Assembly: GCA_964448135.1 (NCBI GenBank)
Contig: CAYUVH010000051.1
Span: 1-64,000, forward strand
Direction: 5' to 3'
Source: CAYUVH01 sp964448135
Lineage (GTDB): Bacteria; Verrucomicrobiota; Verrucomicrobiia; Limisphaerales; UBA8199
Length of the DNA: 64,000 nt
Below are positions 34,123 to 42,410 of this stretch, piece after piece. The notes below the pieces were generated by a model. The model ran no database searches. It was given only the letters and a program-made list of their open reading frames with translations, and was not told the origin of the DNA. Position 1 is the first letter of the stretch, and each line of letters begins with the position of its first letter. Made by a program: the position numbers and the translations under genes.

Positions 34123-35400
34123 ATGAGCAATGAAAAACTCGCCGTTGACGGCGGATCCAAGGCGGTCAGCAACAAACTCATCGGCTGGCCGAATTTCGAC
34201 GAGAACGCCATCAAGATGGTCGAGGCCGTCCTCCGCTCCGGCAAAGTGAATTACTGGACCGGCAAACGCGGCATGGAGTTCGAAAAGAAGTACGCCGAGT
34301 GGCAGGGGAGCAAATATGCGATCAGCGTCGCCACCGGCACCGCCGCCCTTCACGTCTCCATGGCCGCCCTGGGCATCGGCCCCGGCGACGAAGTGATCGT
34401 CCCCAGCTACACCTTCATCGCCACCAGCTTTTCCGTCGTGCAGGCCGGCGCCATTCCTCGCTTCGCGGACGTGAATATCGATGACCATTGCCTCAACGTG
34501 GAGTCCGCCGAGAAGCTCGTGAACGAGCGGACGAAAGCCATCATGCCGGTGCATCTTTACGGCAACGTCTGCGACATGGATAAAATCAAGGCCTTCGCGA
34601 AGAAGCACAAATTGTTCGTCATCGAAGACAACGCGGAGGCGTTCGGTGGCGTTTACAAAGGCAAGAAGACCGGCACGCTCAGCGAAATTGCCGGGTGCAG
34701 CTTCTGCCAGAACAAGACTTTCACCACGGGCGGCGAAGGCGGCATGATCACGACCGACAGCGAAGATCTGGCCTGGAAGGCGCGGAGCCTGCGCGATCAT
34801 GGCTACGATGTGAAGCAGCGGCTCAGCCTGCTCGAGCTCGAGCAAAAGCTGCCCTACATCCACAACATGATCGGCTGGAATTATCGCATGACGGAAATGC
34901 AGTCGGCGATCGGCGTCGCGGAATTGGAGCGCATGGACAACTGGAACATGCCGAACCGCCGCCGCAACGCCCGCATCCTGCTCGACGCGCTCAAGGGACA
35001 CCCGCTGATCAAATATTCGCCAATTGATACCAAGGATCGGCAAAACGGTTGGTATGTGCTGGCGTTCTCGCTCGATGTCGAAAACATGAAGTGCGACATC
35101 AAGAAATTCGTCTCCGCCGTTGCCGCCGAGGGCGCGCCGGTGTGGAAAGTCTTCTGGCCGCAATGCCATACGGAGCGCGCGTTCCAGGAGCACAACGCGT
35201 TCGGCCGCACCGGATTTCCCTTCAAGTCGAAAGAATACGCCACGCCGTCGAGCGTGGATTATACGCAGGTGGATGTGCCAAACGCGCGCTGGCACGAGGC
35301 GCACACATTCACCTGCTTTGCGTATCCAACCTATACCGAGTCGGACATGGAGCAAATTGCGGCCGCGATCCTGAAAGTGCTGAAGGCCTATGCCAAGTAG
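34123..35400 (+). CDS. DegT/DnrJ/EryC1/StrS family aminotransferase
   Basis: A 425-residue PLP-dependent aminotransferase acting on keto-sugars or keto-inositols. Visible are SVATGTAALHVSMAALGIGP, the PLP-contacting FVIEDNAEAFGGVYKGK and the Schiff-base lysine in FCQNKTFTTGGEGG. It has no leader, unlike the paralogue at 9359..10684, and should be cytoplasmic. The next gene, a Gfo/Idh/MocA dehydrogenase, starts 11 bp before its stop codon. A dehydrogenase that makes a keto-sugar and an aminotransferase that aminates it are a well-known pair, so an amino-sugar or amino-cyclitol pathway is inferred. Confidence 0.92.
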   Translation: MSNEKLAVDGGSKAVSNKLIGWPNFDENAIKMVEAVLRSGKVNYWTGKRGMEFEKKYAEWQGSKYAISVATGTAALHVSMAALGIGPGDEVIVPSYTFIATSFSVVQAGAIPRFADVNIDDHCLNVESAEKLVNERTKAIMPVHLYGNVCDMDKIKAFAKKHKLFVIEDNAEAFGGVYKGKKTGTLSEIAGCSFCQNKTFTTGGEGGMITTDSEDLAWKARSLRDHGYDVKQRLSLLELEQKLPYIHNMIGWNYRMTEMQSAIGVAELERMDNWNMPNRRRNARILLDALKGHPLIKYSPIDTKDRQNGWYVLAFSLDVENMKCDIKKFVSAVAAEGAPVWKVFWPQCHTERAFQEHNAFGRTGFPFKSKEYATPSSVDYTQVDVPNARWHEAHTFTCFAYPTYTESDMEQIAAAILKVLKAYAK

Positions 35401-36445
35401 CAGTGGTCGGCGGATCAAGTGGGGCGTCATCGGCGCCGGCGGCATCGCCAAACGGCGGACCATTCCGGAAGGCATCGCGCCCGCGTCCAATGCGAAGCTC
35501 GTCTCCGTTTTCAATCCGACCGCGTCGGTGAACCAGGAAATCGCCAAGCAATATGGCGCGCAGGCCGTCGACAGCGTCGCCGCCCTGTTGGCGACAGATG
35601 TCGAGGCGGTTTACGTCGCCAGTCCGGTGGATGCGCACCTTGAGCAAGTGGCCGCGTGCGCCAAGGCGGGCAAGCATGTGCTGTGCGAGAAGCCACTTGG
35701 CCGGGACGTGGCTGAGGCGGAGGCCATGGCCGACGCCTGCCGCAAAGCGGGAGTGCAACTCGGGACCGCATTCATGATGCGTTTCCATTCGCAACATCAG
35801 GCGGCAGCGCAGTTGGTGAAGCAGGGCCGGATCGGCAAGCCGGTGTTCGCGCGGGCACAGCTTTCGTGCTGGTATCCCCCGATGCCTGGCGCCTGGCGGC
35901 AGGACCCCAAACGCGCCGGTGGTGGCGCCCTCATGGACCTGGCGGGGCATTGCATTGATCTGCTGGAAATGTTTTTCGGGCCGGTAAATCGCGTTTCCTG
36001 TTTCGCGGGCAACACGATCCATGCCTACGCCAGCGACGACGGCGGAGTGATGATTCTCGATTTTGCCTGCGGGGCGAAAGGCTCGGTGGATACCTTTTTC
36101 TGCATCCAGGACAGCAGCAGCAAAAACGTGCTCGAACTTTACGGTTCGCAGGGGGCAATCCTGGCGAGCGGCACGATCGGGCAGGGCGCCCAGGGTGAAA
36201 TGACCGCCCGCCTCGCGCCGGGCGACACCGCCTACGACGCCGCGCAATCACGCGGTAACGGCGGGGAGATCAAAATCACTCCCGCGCCGCAAAATACCTA
36301 TCGCGCGGAGATCGAAGCGTTCAGCCAGGCCATCCTTGACGGCAAACCCAATCCGATGCCGGCCGCGGATGGTGTGCGCAGCCAGAAGATTCTCGCGGCT
36401 TGCTACGAATCGTCCCGTACTGGCGTTGCGGTGAAAATCACCTAG
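35390..36445 (+). CDS. Gfo/Idh/MocA family oxidoreductase
   Basis: The product is 351 residues, with an N-terminal Rossmann fold (IKWGVIGAGGIAKRRTIPEG), then HVLCEKPLGRDVAEAEAMAD with the EKP motif, and GGGALMDLAGHCIDLLEMF with the active-site Asp and His. It should oxidise or reduce a sugar or inositol derivative with NAD(P). Its ATG overlaps the end of the DegT aminotransferase gene by 11 bp, so the two are translationally coupled and probably act on the same carbon skeleton. It ends before a long hairpin at 36451. Confidence 0.92.
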   Translation: MPSSSGRRIKWGVIGAGGIAKRRTIPEGIAPASNAKLVSVFNPTASVNQEIAKQYGAQAVDSVAALLATDVEAVYVASPVDAHLEQVAACAKAGKHVLCEKPLGRDVAEAEAMADACRKAGVQLGTAFMMRFHSQHQAAAQLVKQGRIGKPVFARAQLSCWYPPMPGAWRQDPKRAGGGALMDLAGHCIDLLEMFFGPVNRVSCFAGNTIHAYASDDGGVMILDFACGAKGSVDTFFCIQDSSSKNVLELYGSQGAILASGTIGQGAQGEMTARLAPGDTAYDAAQSRGNGGEIKITPAPQNTYRAEIEAFSQAILDGKPNPMPAADGVRSQKILAACYESSRTGVAVKIT

Positions 36446-36450
36446 TGCCG

Positions 36451-36517
36451 GAGCGCCCGTCTCCGAACGGGCGTTTCTCTGGAATCTTCAAAAACGCCCG
36501 TTCAGAGACGGGCGCTC
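36451..36517. repeat. Long perfect-arm hairpin downstream of DegT/Gfo-Idh operon
   Basis: The 26 nt arms (36451..36476 and 36492..36517) are complementary with one mismatch that gives a G-U pair in RNA, and a 15 nt loop lies between them. Each arm also contains the small palindrome CGCCCGT..ACGGGCG. No T-run follows, so an intrinsic terminator is not clear; it is more likely a mobile-type palindrome that may also stop transcription. Confidence 0.6.
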
Positions 36518-36692
36518 CCAGCCCGAGGATGTCCGTCTCGATTGGGTGTTATGTCCTGTGTCTCAACGGTTTCGCGTCAAACAGGACAAGCGCACCCTGC
36601 TTCCCGCCTTCGCAACTTTTGATTTTGGCCGAAAATCCCCCGGCTTTTTTCATTCCTGAGTCTGGCACCGTGGTTGCTTTAACAGAATTGCA

Positions 36693-36872
36693 ATGGAAGT
36701 CGCGCTGTGTGTCCTTGCCCTGCTGGGCGTCGGGGTGACGATTGAAATGATTGTTGCCGCGCGGTCACCTTTGGGCTTCCAGGATGAGGATGGGTTTCAC
36801 TTCGGAACGAGACAGCCGGAGTACGCGGAGGCCCGTCAATCGACTCATTCAAGATCCGGCCTGGGCGCCTGA
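36693..36872 (+). CDS. Small membrane-anchored peptide (59 aa)
   Basis: A short reading frame of 59 codons. The first 23 residues form one hydrophobic helix (VALCVLALLGVGVTIEMIVA), followed by a hydrophilic tail with SPLGFQDEDGFHFGTR. Such a helix plus conserved-looking polar tail is typical of real small membrane peptides, and I have an impression of similar hypothetical proteins in Verrucomicrobiota, unverified. The ribosome-binding site is weak. It is alone in a 750 bp gap. Confidence 0.45.
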   Translation: MEVALCVLALLGVGVTIEMIVAARSPLGFQDEDGFHFGTRQPEYAEARQSTHSRSGLGA

Positions 36873-37078
36873 TCTCTCCGCGCGAATTTGTTTCCCCATA
36901 GGGAAACAAGATGGCCCGGCCCCCCGACTTCGGTCGCGGTGTCGGCAAGCCATGCAACTATGTCCCCCGTTGGGGTATGCGAATGCTGTTGTGAAATTCC
37001 GCGTGTCACAATGGCCGCCTGCTTCCCCGGCGGGGGACTGATTTTTTCAACGACTTCTTTGGTCCGGATGCGGAGTAG

Positions 37079-37198
37079 AAAAGGACCAAGCTCCAAGGAC
37101 CAAGAACCAGATAAGGACCAAATTCCAAACCTCGATGGCAGGCCTTGATTGGTCCTTGAAGTTTGGAGCTTCTCTGGAGCTTGGTCTTTGGTGCTTCC
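37079..37198. repeat. ACCAAG repeat with inverted arms
   Basis: The left half reads AAAAGGACCAAGCTCCAAGG through GAACCAGATAAGGACC; the right half reads TGGTCCTTGAAGTTTGGAGC to GAGCTTGGTCTTTGGTGCTT, the inverse of the left. Transcribed, it can fold into a long imperfect hairpin. It lies just beyond the stop codon of the gene at 37201 and may end its transcript. Confidence 0.6.
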
Positions 37199-37200
37199 CG

Positions 37201-37734
37201 CTAAAGTTTCCGGTCGCCAATTCTCGCCAGCGCGTAAATCACCCCGGCTGGTATGCCGGCCAGCAACGCCAGCACCACGAAGATGCCGGAGCCTTCGCCG
37301 CGCTTGCGGATATCGCTGAATATCCAGATGGCCACCAGGATGTTGAAAATGAAACCGACGAGCAGACACAGGCCGATCAAACCACCTAGATCTTTCATCG
37401 CTTTGCTTTTCTGAGACGAGCTGCCGCCAGCGGGCGCCATCGGCGGCGGGATTTCGCCTCTGAAGGGGCCGGGTGCGCCGAGATCGCCCATGCCCGGGCG
37501 CGGAGTGCGATCGCGGGTGACGGTGGTGCGTTCTTCGCGGCGTTGATCGCCGGAACCTGCAAATCGCTGCATAAACTGCTCCTGGCGCTCGGCCATTTGG
37601 TTTACGCGCTGCTCAAGGCGTTCCAAGCGCTCGCCGGACGCGCCGGGGTCCGGCGCCGCGGATACCGCTGAAGTCCAGTTTCCAAGTGCGAGTAACAGGG
37701 CGGCCAGACCGATCTGCCAATTTAGACGTTTCAT
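37201..37734 (-). CDS. Hypothetical membrane protein with signal peptide and coiled coil
   Basis: The product is 177 residues. The start at 37734 (MKRLNWQIGLAALLLALGNW) gives a proper signal peptide; the frame extends to 37800 but into the preceding gene. A short coiled coil follows (RLERLEQRVNQMAERQEQFM), then a Pro/Gly/Arg-rich linker and two membrane helices near the C-terminus (GLCLLVGFIFNILVAIWIF and FVVLALLAGIPAGVIYALA). I do not recognise a family. It is last in a run of four minus-strand genes. Confidence 0.65.
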   Translation of the reverse strand: MKRLNWQIGLAALLLALGNWTSAVSAAPDPGASGERLERLEQRVNQMAERQEQFMQRFAGSGDQRREERTTVTRDRTPRPGMGDLGAPGPFRGEIPPPMAPAGGSSSQKSKAMKDLGGLIGLCLLVGFIFNILVAIWIFSDIRKRGEGSGIFVVLALLAGIPAGVIYALARIGDRKL

Positions 37735-37789
37735 AGACTGCCTCCGATTGTGTGGGTTTTGCCTAACTTCGTCCTCCCGGACTTGGGAA

Positions 37790-38716
37790 TCAAGCCTCAT
37801 TCCAGCCGAAGAAGGGCGCCAGCACGTTGCGTGAGACCCGCAGGGCGGACTGCCGGTCCGCCAGTTTGTGGCCGAAGGTGTCGTCTTCCACTTCGATGCA
37901 GACCGGCCCGCGATAGCCGACCGCGCAGAGTTCGGCCATGAATTGGTTCCAATTTATCTCGCCGTAGCCGGGTATGCGCGGCTGCGTCCAATTCTTCGGC
38001 ACGGAAAAGATGCCGAACTCGTCCAGCTTGTCGCGGTGGATGATCATGTCCTTCGCATGAACGTGAAAGAGCTTCTTGGCGAATTCTCGCAGCGGACTGA
38101 GTGGATCCATCTGCTGCAAAATGAAATGCGAAGGATCGTAATTCAGGCCCAGGTTCTTTGAGGGGATATCACTGAACATCCGGCGCCAGATCACTGGCGT
38201 GGTGGCGAGGTTTTTGCCGCCGGGCCATTCGTCCTGCGTGAAGGCCATGGGACAATTCTCGATGCCGATGCGGATGCCATGATCCTCGGCGAAAGCAACG
38301 AGCGGGCGCCAGGTCTTGAGAAAACGCGGCCAATTATCATCCACGGATTTCGTCCAATCGCGACCGATGAAGCAGTTGACCGTCTGGAGGCCCAGCTTTT
38401 TCGCTGCGACGATGACCTTCTTAAGATGTTCGGTGATCCGGCGCGCAACGTCGGGATCGGGGTCGAGTGGATTGGGATAATAACCTAGGCCCGAAAGTTC
38501 CACCCCAAAATCACGGCACATGCCGTTGATGTCATCCGCTTGCGCTTGGGTAAACCCGGACACATCAAGGTGGGTGACCCCCGCAAACCGCCGATCCGCT
38601 TTGCCGACCGGCCAGCACATGACCTCCACGCAGCTGAAACCTTCATCGCGCGCAAAGGCCAGCACCTGTTCGAGCGAGAGATCGGGCAGAATGGCGGAGA
38701 CGAAGCCGAGTTTCAT
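37790..38716 (-). CDS. Sugar phosphate isomerase/epimerase (AP endonuclease 2 family)
   Basis: A 308-residue TIM-barrel protein of the xylose-isomerase-like family. Metal-binding residues appear along the strands: FSCVEVMCWP, GIRIGIENCPM with Glu, LGLNYDPSHFILQQMDP with Asp and His, LFHVHAKDMI with His, and GPVCIEVEDD with Glu. The family isomerises or epimerises sugars and inositol derivatives. Its ATG directly abuts the stop codon of the preceding membrane-protein gene (TAAATG). No other sugar gene is in the same run. Confidence 0.88.
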   Translation of the reverse strand: MKLGFVSAILPDLSLEQVLAFARDEGFSCVEVMCWPVGKADRRFAGVTHLDVSGFTQAQADDINGMCRDFGVELSGLGYYPNPLDPDPDVARRITEHLKKVIVAAKKLGLQTVNCFIGRDWTKSVDDNWPRFLKTWRPLVAFAEDHGIRIGIENCPMAFTQDEWPGGKNLATTPVIWRRMFSDIPSKNLGLNYDPSHFILQQMDPLSPLREFAKKLFHVHAKDMIIHRDKLDEFGIFSVPKNWTQPRIPGYGEINWNQFMAELCAVGYRGPVCIEVEDDTFGHKLADRQSALRVSRNVLAPFFGWNEA

Positions 38717-39187
38717 TTACGGATGAAATTGCCGCACGGCGAGGAATCCGACGACTACAAAAATAACCAGCACGGCCAGTTGTGCGATTTGGAAGGGCGG
38801 TTCCTTTTGCGTGGGGGCTTTCGCCCGCAGGGCCGGGATTTTTTGGAAGCTTTGCACGACCAGCACGAATACGTTGAAATACTGTCCGAGCAGCGCGGTC
38901 ACCACATAGATCCACCGCCAGGAACCCGCGAAATGTGCGGCATATTTTCCGTAAATCGCCAGCCCCAGCACGATCACCGACAAAAACCCCACCACATGCG
39001 AGGGCATGAGTTTCTTAACCGGAAACATGAACCCTGTCACGCTAGTCGCCATGGTGGTCACCAGAAAGAACAGGGTCCAGCTGTTCATGGGGTTGGAGTT
39101 CACCATTCCAACCATGACGACGAAACCCGCCGCGATGCCCAACAGGCTGATGATGACGTGAAAGATCGTAAAAGCTCGCAGCAACAT
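38717..39187 (-). CDS. Hypothetical four-helix inner-membrane protein
   Basis: The 156-residue product has four clear membrane helices: FHVIISLLGIAAGFVVMVGM, WTLFFLVTTMATSVTGFMF, VVGFLSVIVLGLAIYGKYAA, and a last pair ending QLAVLVIFVVVGFLAVR. The start at 39187 has a good GGGAA ribosome site, which decides against the ATG at 39256. No family is recognised. It is transcribed together with the sugar isomerase gene, which begins at the next base after its stop. Confidence 0.72.
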   Translation of the reverse strand: MLLRAFTIFHVIISLLGIAAGFVVMVGMVNSNPMNSWTLFFLVTTMATSVTGFMFPVKKLMPSHVVGFLSVIVLGLAIYGKYAAHFAGSWRWIYVVTALLGQYFNVFVLVVQSFQKIPALRAKAPTQKEPPFQIAQLAVLVIFVVVGFLAVRQFHP

Positions 39188-39321
39188 AATTCCCTTTCCA
39201 GTTGGATTGTTTGTGGTTTGCCCGCGTAATCCTATTTCAAATGAGGTCATGACCATGCCTCAATCGTACGCGGGTTAACCGCCCCCACCGTAGCACACAA
39301 AACTTTCCTGTAAATAAAACG

Positions 39322-39357
39322 GTCCGGGAGACGGGCTGGCGCCCATCGGTCCCGGAC
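39322..39357 (-). terminator. Intrinsic terminator after the prepilin-fusion gene
   Basis: The inverted repeat GTCCGGGA / TCCCGGAC has a 20 nt loop and, in the minus direction, is followed by GTTTTATTTA. It lies 22 bp beyond the stop codon of the gene ending at 39379. Confidence 0.6.
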
Positions 39358-39378
39358 GGGAAGACCAGGCAGGATGAT

Positions 39379-40572
39379 TCAGGCGGGACTGGCTGCGCTC
39401 GCCGTTTCCGGTGTTATCTTGGCAAGTTTCAGCCGCGGCATCAGCGTCATCGCCACTACAAACAAAGCCAGGCCGATCATCGTGATGACCAGCCCCTGCA
39501 ATTCCTTGTGAATGGCGACGGTCAGCGTCGCGGCTAGCACAACCACTGCTGGAAGAACGGTGCCCAACAAACCCAGGCGCGTGCCCATGATCGTCACGGC
39601 CCGGACGCCGATGATGACGAGCACGGCCGCGGAGGAAATGCCCATGGCGGCATTGAGCGGGATGAATTCCTGGGCGAAATACATGAGCGGATACGCGCCG
39701 GTGAACGTGCCGACGATGAGCAGCAACATCCATTTGTCCACGTTCGCAACCCGGTAGGCCCGCGAGATCAGTCCCAGGATTAGGCCAAAGAGCACGACGC
39801 TGGCCGGTCCGAGCCAGCTCAGCTCACCGAGCCGGTCAATCGGCGCGATGCCCAGCACATCCATGGAGATGGGACGGCCAAAGACCAGTTGTTTGTAATC
39901 CCATGTGTAGCTGGATTGCCCTTTAGTGTGGACGTATTTGGTGGGTTGAAGCGGCAGGTCGAGCATCCGGACATCCGACCCCACCGCGGTAAGATCGATA
40001 TGGAACACATCCAGGATGCCGCTAACGGGTGTTTGCAGGTGATACAAGCCCTTGCCCGCGGCGGAATAGGCAATGGAAATGGCCACCGGTTCCACGGGCA
40101 GGGTGCCGGACCAGACCAATTTATCTCCCTGAATGGTTACGGATTCGCTGGGCCGCGAATCCACGGTTACCTCCAGGCCGGAAAGCGAAATGATCTGCGG
40201 CGGCAGCGGTAGCTGCACCTCGCATGGGCCGCCGGCGGGATTGCCAGCCTTGAATTTCGAAGTGAATTGAGCCGTGTAGATGGATTCCGCGTCGGAAGAG
40301 CCGACGCTAAGCGTGGGTTGAAGCAGCACGCTGGCGGAAAAATCCTTCAGCGTAGCCAGGGGTTGCCCGGCAGGGCGCCCGGGGGATGCGGCATTGGTTT
40401 CGGTGTGCGAGGCCGCGGCTTGCGCCACCGCGGAAGCGGATTTCAGGCGCATATTCATAGCCTTGGTTTTGGCGCGACTCAGCGCCGGTAGGAGCATGGC
40501 GGCGAGAACGGCGATGATCCCGATGACGACGAGAAGTTCGATCAGGGTGAAGGCGCGGGTTTGAATCTTCAT
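39379..40572 (-). CDS. Prepilin-type N-terminus fused to a polytopic membrane protein
   Basis: The product is 397 residues. It begins with a textbook type II pseudopilin leader (MKIQTRAFTLIELLVVIGII) with Glu at position 5 after the expected cleavage site. After a 250-residue extracytoplasmic beta-rich region come about six membrane helices in the last 160 residues: WLGPASVVLFGLILGLISRA, WMLLLIVGTFTGAYPLMYF, ISSAAVLVIIGVRAV, LGTVLPAVVVLAATLTV and GLALFVVAMTLMPRL. Verrucomicrobiota carry many prepilin-like proteins, but they normally end in soluble beta domains, so a multi-spanning C-terminus is unusual. Function unknown; a loose resemblance to the CreD layout is noted. Confidence 0.78.
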   Translation of the reverse strand: MKIQTRAFTLIELLVVIGIIAVLAAMLLPALSRAKTKAMNMRLKSASAVAQAAASHTETNAASPGRPAGQPLATLKDFSASVLLQPTLSVGSSDAESIYTAQFTSKFKAGNPAGGPCEVQLPLPPQIISLSGLEVTVDSRPSESVTIQGDKLVWSGTLPVEPVAISIAYSAAGKGLYHLQTPVSGILDVFHIDLTAVGSDVRMLDLPLQPTKYVHTKGQSSYTWDYKQLVFGRPISMDVLGIAPIDRLGELSWLGPASVVLFGLILGLISRAYRVANVDKWMLLLIVGTFTGAYPLMYFAQEFIPLNAAMGISSAAVLVIIGVRAVTIMGTRLGLLGTVLPAVVVLAATLTVAIHKELQGLVITMIGLALFVVAMTLMPRLKLAKITPETASAASPA

Positions 40573-40752
40573 GGTTACCTCGTGATTTTAAAGCGGACCA
40601 CAACCAGGATTTATTCTGCCAAAGACCAGTGAGCATAGCCGCTGCCAAGGTGGAAAGGGCTCGATTTTCGGGCCAATTCCCATGGCACTCCCGCCTCGAA
40701 AGCGTGAATTTCACGCAATCTGCGCCGGCTTCACGCATCGGGAGAGTGAAAT

Positions 40753-40812
40753 TTGAAGCTTGGAGCTTGCACCGGTTCTCTGGTTCTTGGTCCTTGGTCC
40801 TTGGCGCTTCCT
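40753..40812. repeat. ACCAAG repeat, inverse orientation
   Basis: Units GGTTCTTGGTCCTTGGTCCT and GAAGCTTGGAGCTTG, the complement of the ACCAAG/CCAGA blocks elsewhere. It lies between the divergent prepilin-fusion and cytochrome c peroxidase genes. Confidence 0.6.
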
Positions 40813-40921
40813 CGCCATCCCTTAATCTCCCCGTTTCGTCCCATCCAACCCCGGTTTCGTATCAAGCAGGGCGCGAGGTGCGCAAATTTAGCGCACGCTC
40901 AGGCCAAGAAAGCTCAACCTT

Positions 40922-42325
40922 ATGAAAACAAATCGTGGATACCAACGAAGGAGCCTGATCATTGCATCGGTCGTTTGTCTGGCGGCGTTTTCGGCGTTTG
41001 GCGAGGTTTTGAGTCCGCCCAGTGGGTCGCTGCAGATGATCCGTGCCACCAATAAGCACTCCGCCAAACTGACCCTGACGAACCTGGCCGACCAGGTATG
41101 GATCATCCAAAGTTCGAGCAACATGGTGAACTGGACGGAATACGGCGCCTGGAAAATCCACAACGGCATGTTCCAGCAAACGCTGACCGCCCCGACCGGT
41201 CCGCTGGGCCTTTATTTCCGGGCGTATTACGATGCCGCCCGGCAAAACATCCCGAGCGCCACGACCAACGCGCTTTTGCTCCCCGCCACGCCCTACAACT
41301 ACGCCTCGCCGACGCTGCCGCCGAACTTCGCGAATCAGCCGATCCTCGGCCAGGACAACATGCCCGCGACGAATGTCACCTCGAACGCCGGCGCCACGCT
41401 GGGCCGGGCGCTGTTCTACGACAAACGACTCTCCACCAACTTTTCCGTCTCGTGCTCGTCCTGCCATCAACAAAAACACGGCTTTTCCGATTCCGCCAGG
41501 TTCAGCACCGGTTTCGGCGGCGGGCTCACCAGCCGCAATTCGATGGGCCTGAGCAATGCCCGCTGGTACCAGCGCGGCCACTTCTTCTGGGATGAACGCG
41601 CGAATACTTTGGAGGACCAGGTGCTGAAGCCGATTCAAAACGCCACCGAGATGGGCATGACGTTGGATCTCCTGACGAACCGCATCGCCGCCGAGCCTTA
41701 CTACACAAACTTATTCACGCTGGCATTCGGCTCGCCGACCGTGACGACCAACCGCATTTCGCTGGCCCTGGCGCAGTTCGTCCGCTCCATCATTTCGGTG
41801 AAATCGAAATACGACGTGGGCGCGGCCACTGGCTTCGCCAACTTCACCGCCCAGGAAATCCAGGGCCGTCAAATCTTCCTCGGACAGAATGGCAGCCGCG
41901 CGACCTGCGCCGCCTGTCACGGCACGGACAATTTTGTTCCCGGTGCCGCTTTGAATAACAACGGCCTCGAATTTCCCTACGTGGATACCGGTGTGGGCGG
42001 CATCACCGGCAACCAGGCGGACAACGGCAAATTCAAAGTCCCCTCGCTTCGCAATATCGAGCTCACTACGCCTTACATGCACGACGGGCGTTTTGCCACG
42101 CTCGAGGAAGTGGTGGAATTCTACAATTCCGGCGTGGTGGATAATCCGAATCTCTCGCCGCCCTTGCGCACGCCCCCGGGCCCGGGCCAGCCGAACGGCG
42201 GAGTGCTGCGGCTCAACCTGACGCCCGATCAAAAGGCGGCCCTCGTCGCCTTCCTGAAGACGCTGACCGATACGAATCTCGCCACCGACCCGACTTTGTC
42301 CGATCCGTTCAATTATGGGAATTGA
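40922..42325 (+). CDS. Di-heme cytochrome c peroxidase (MauG/CCP family)
   Basis: The product is 467 residues with a signal peptide (RSLIIASVVCLAAFSAFG). Two heme-binding CXXCH sites are present: CSSCH near residue 178 and CAACH near 329. Other family motifs are LGRALFYDKRLS before the first, NSMGLSNARWYQRGHFFWD between, and KVPSLRNIELTTPYMHDGRF with the distal heme Met in PYMHDG. The N-terminal ~130 residues form an extra domain with SSSNMVNWTEYG, a motif I know from other exported Verrucomicrobiota proteins. It should reduce hydrogen peroxide or oxidise a partner in the periplasm. Confidence 0.88.
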   Translation: MKTNRGYQRRSLIIASVVCLAAFSAFGEVLSPPSGSLQMIRATNKHSAKLTLTNLADQVWIIQSSSNMVNWTEYGAWKIHNGMFQQTLTAPTGPLGLYFRAYYDAARQNIPSATTNALLLPATPYNYASPTLPPNFANQPILGQDNMPATNVTSNAGATLGRALFYDKRLSTNFSVSCSSCHQQKHGFSDSARFSTGFGGGLTSRNSMGLSNARWYQRGHFFWDERANTLEDQVLKPIQNATEMGMTLDLLTNRIAAEPYYTNLFTLAFGSPTVTTNRISLALAQFVRSIISVKSKYDVGAATGFANFTAQEIQGRQIFLGQNGSRATCAACHGTDNFVPGAALNNNGLEFPYVDTGVGGITGNQADNGKFKVPSLRNIELTTPYMHDGRFATLEEVVEFYNSGVVDNPNLSPPLRTPPGPGQPNGGVLRLNLTPDQKAALVAFLKTLTDTNLATDPTLSDPFNYGN

Positions 42326-42351
42326 TGGTTGTGGTTGATTCCCAAATGCAA

Positions 42352-42386
42352 ACCCGGCCTGGGGCCCGGAAGCCCTCAGGCCGGGT
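42352..42386. terminator. Bidirectional hairpin between convergent genes
   Basis: A 10 bp GC-rich stem, ACCCGGCCTG / CAGGCCGGGT, lies in the 85 bp between the peroxidase and giant phosphoesterase stop codons. No long T-run is next to it on either side, so efficiency is uncertain. Confidence 0.5.
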
Positions 42387-42410
42387 GTTCATTCACCGGT
42401 TGGTCCGGTG

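Noticed and set aside
34039..35547. 502-codon minus-strand frame
   Set aside because: Antisense to the DegT and Gfo/Idh genes, which have clear catalytic motifs.
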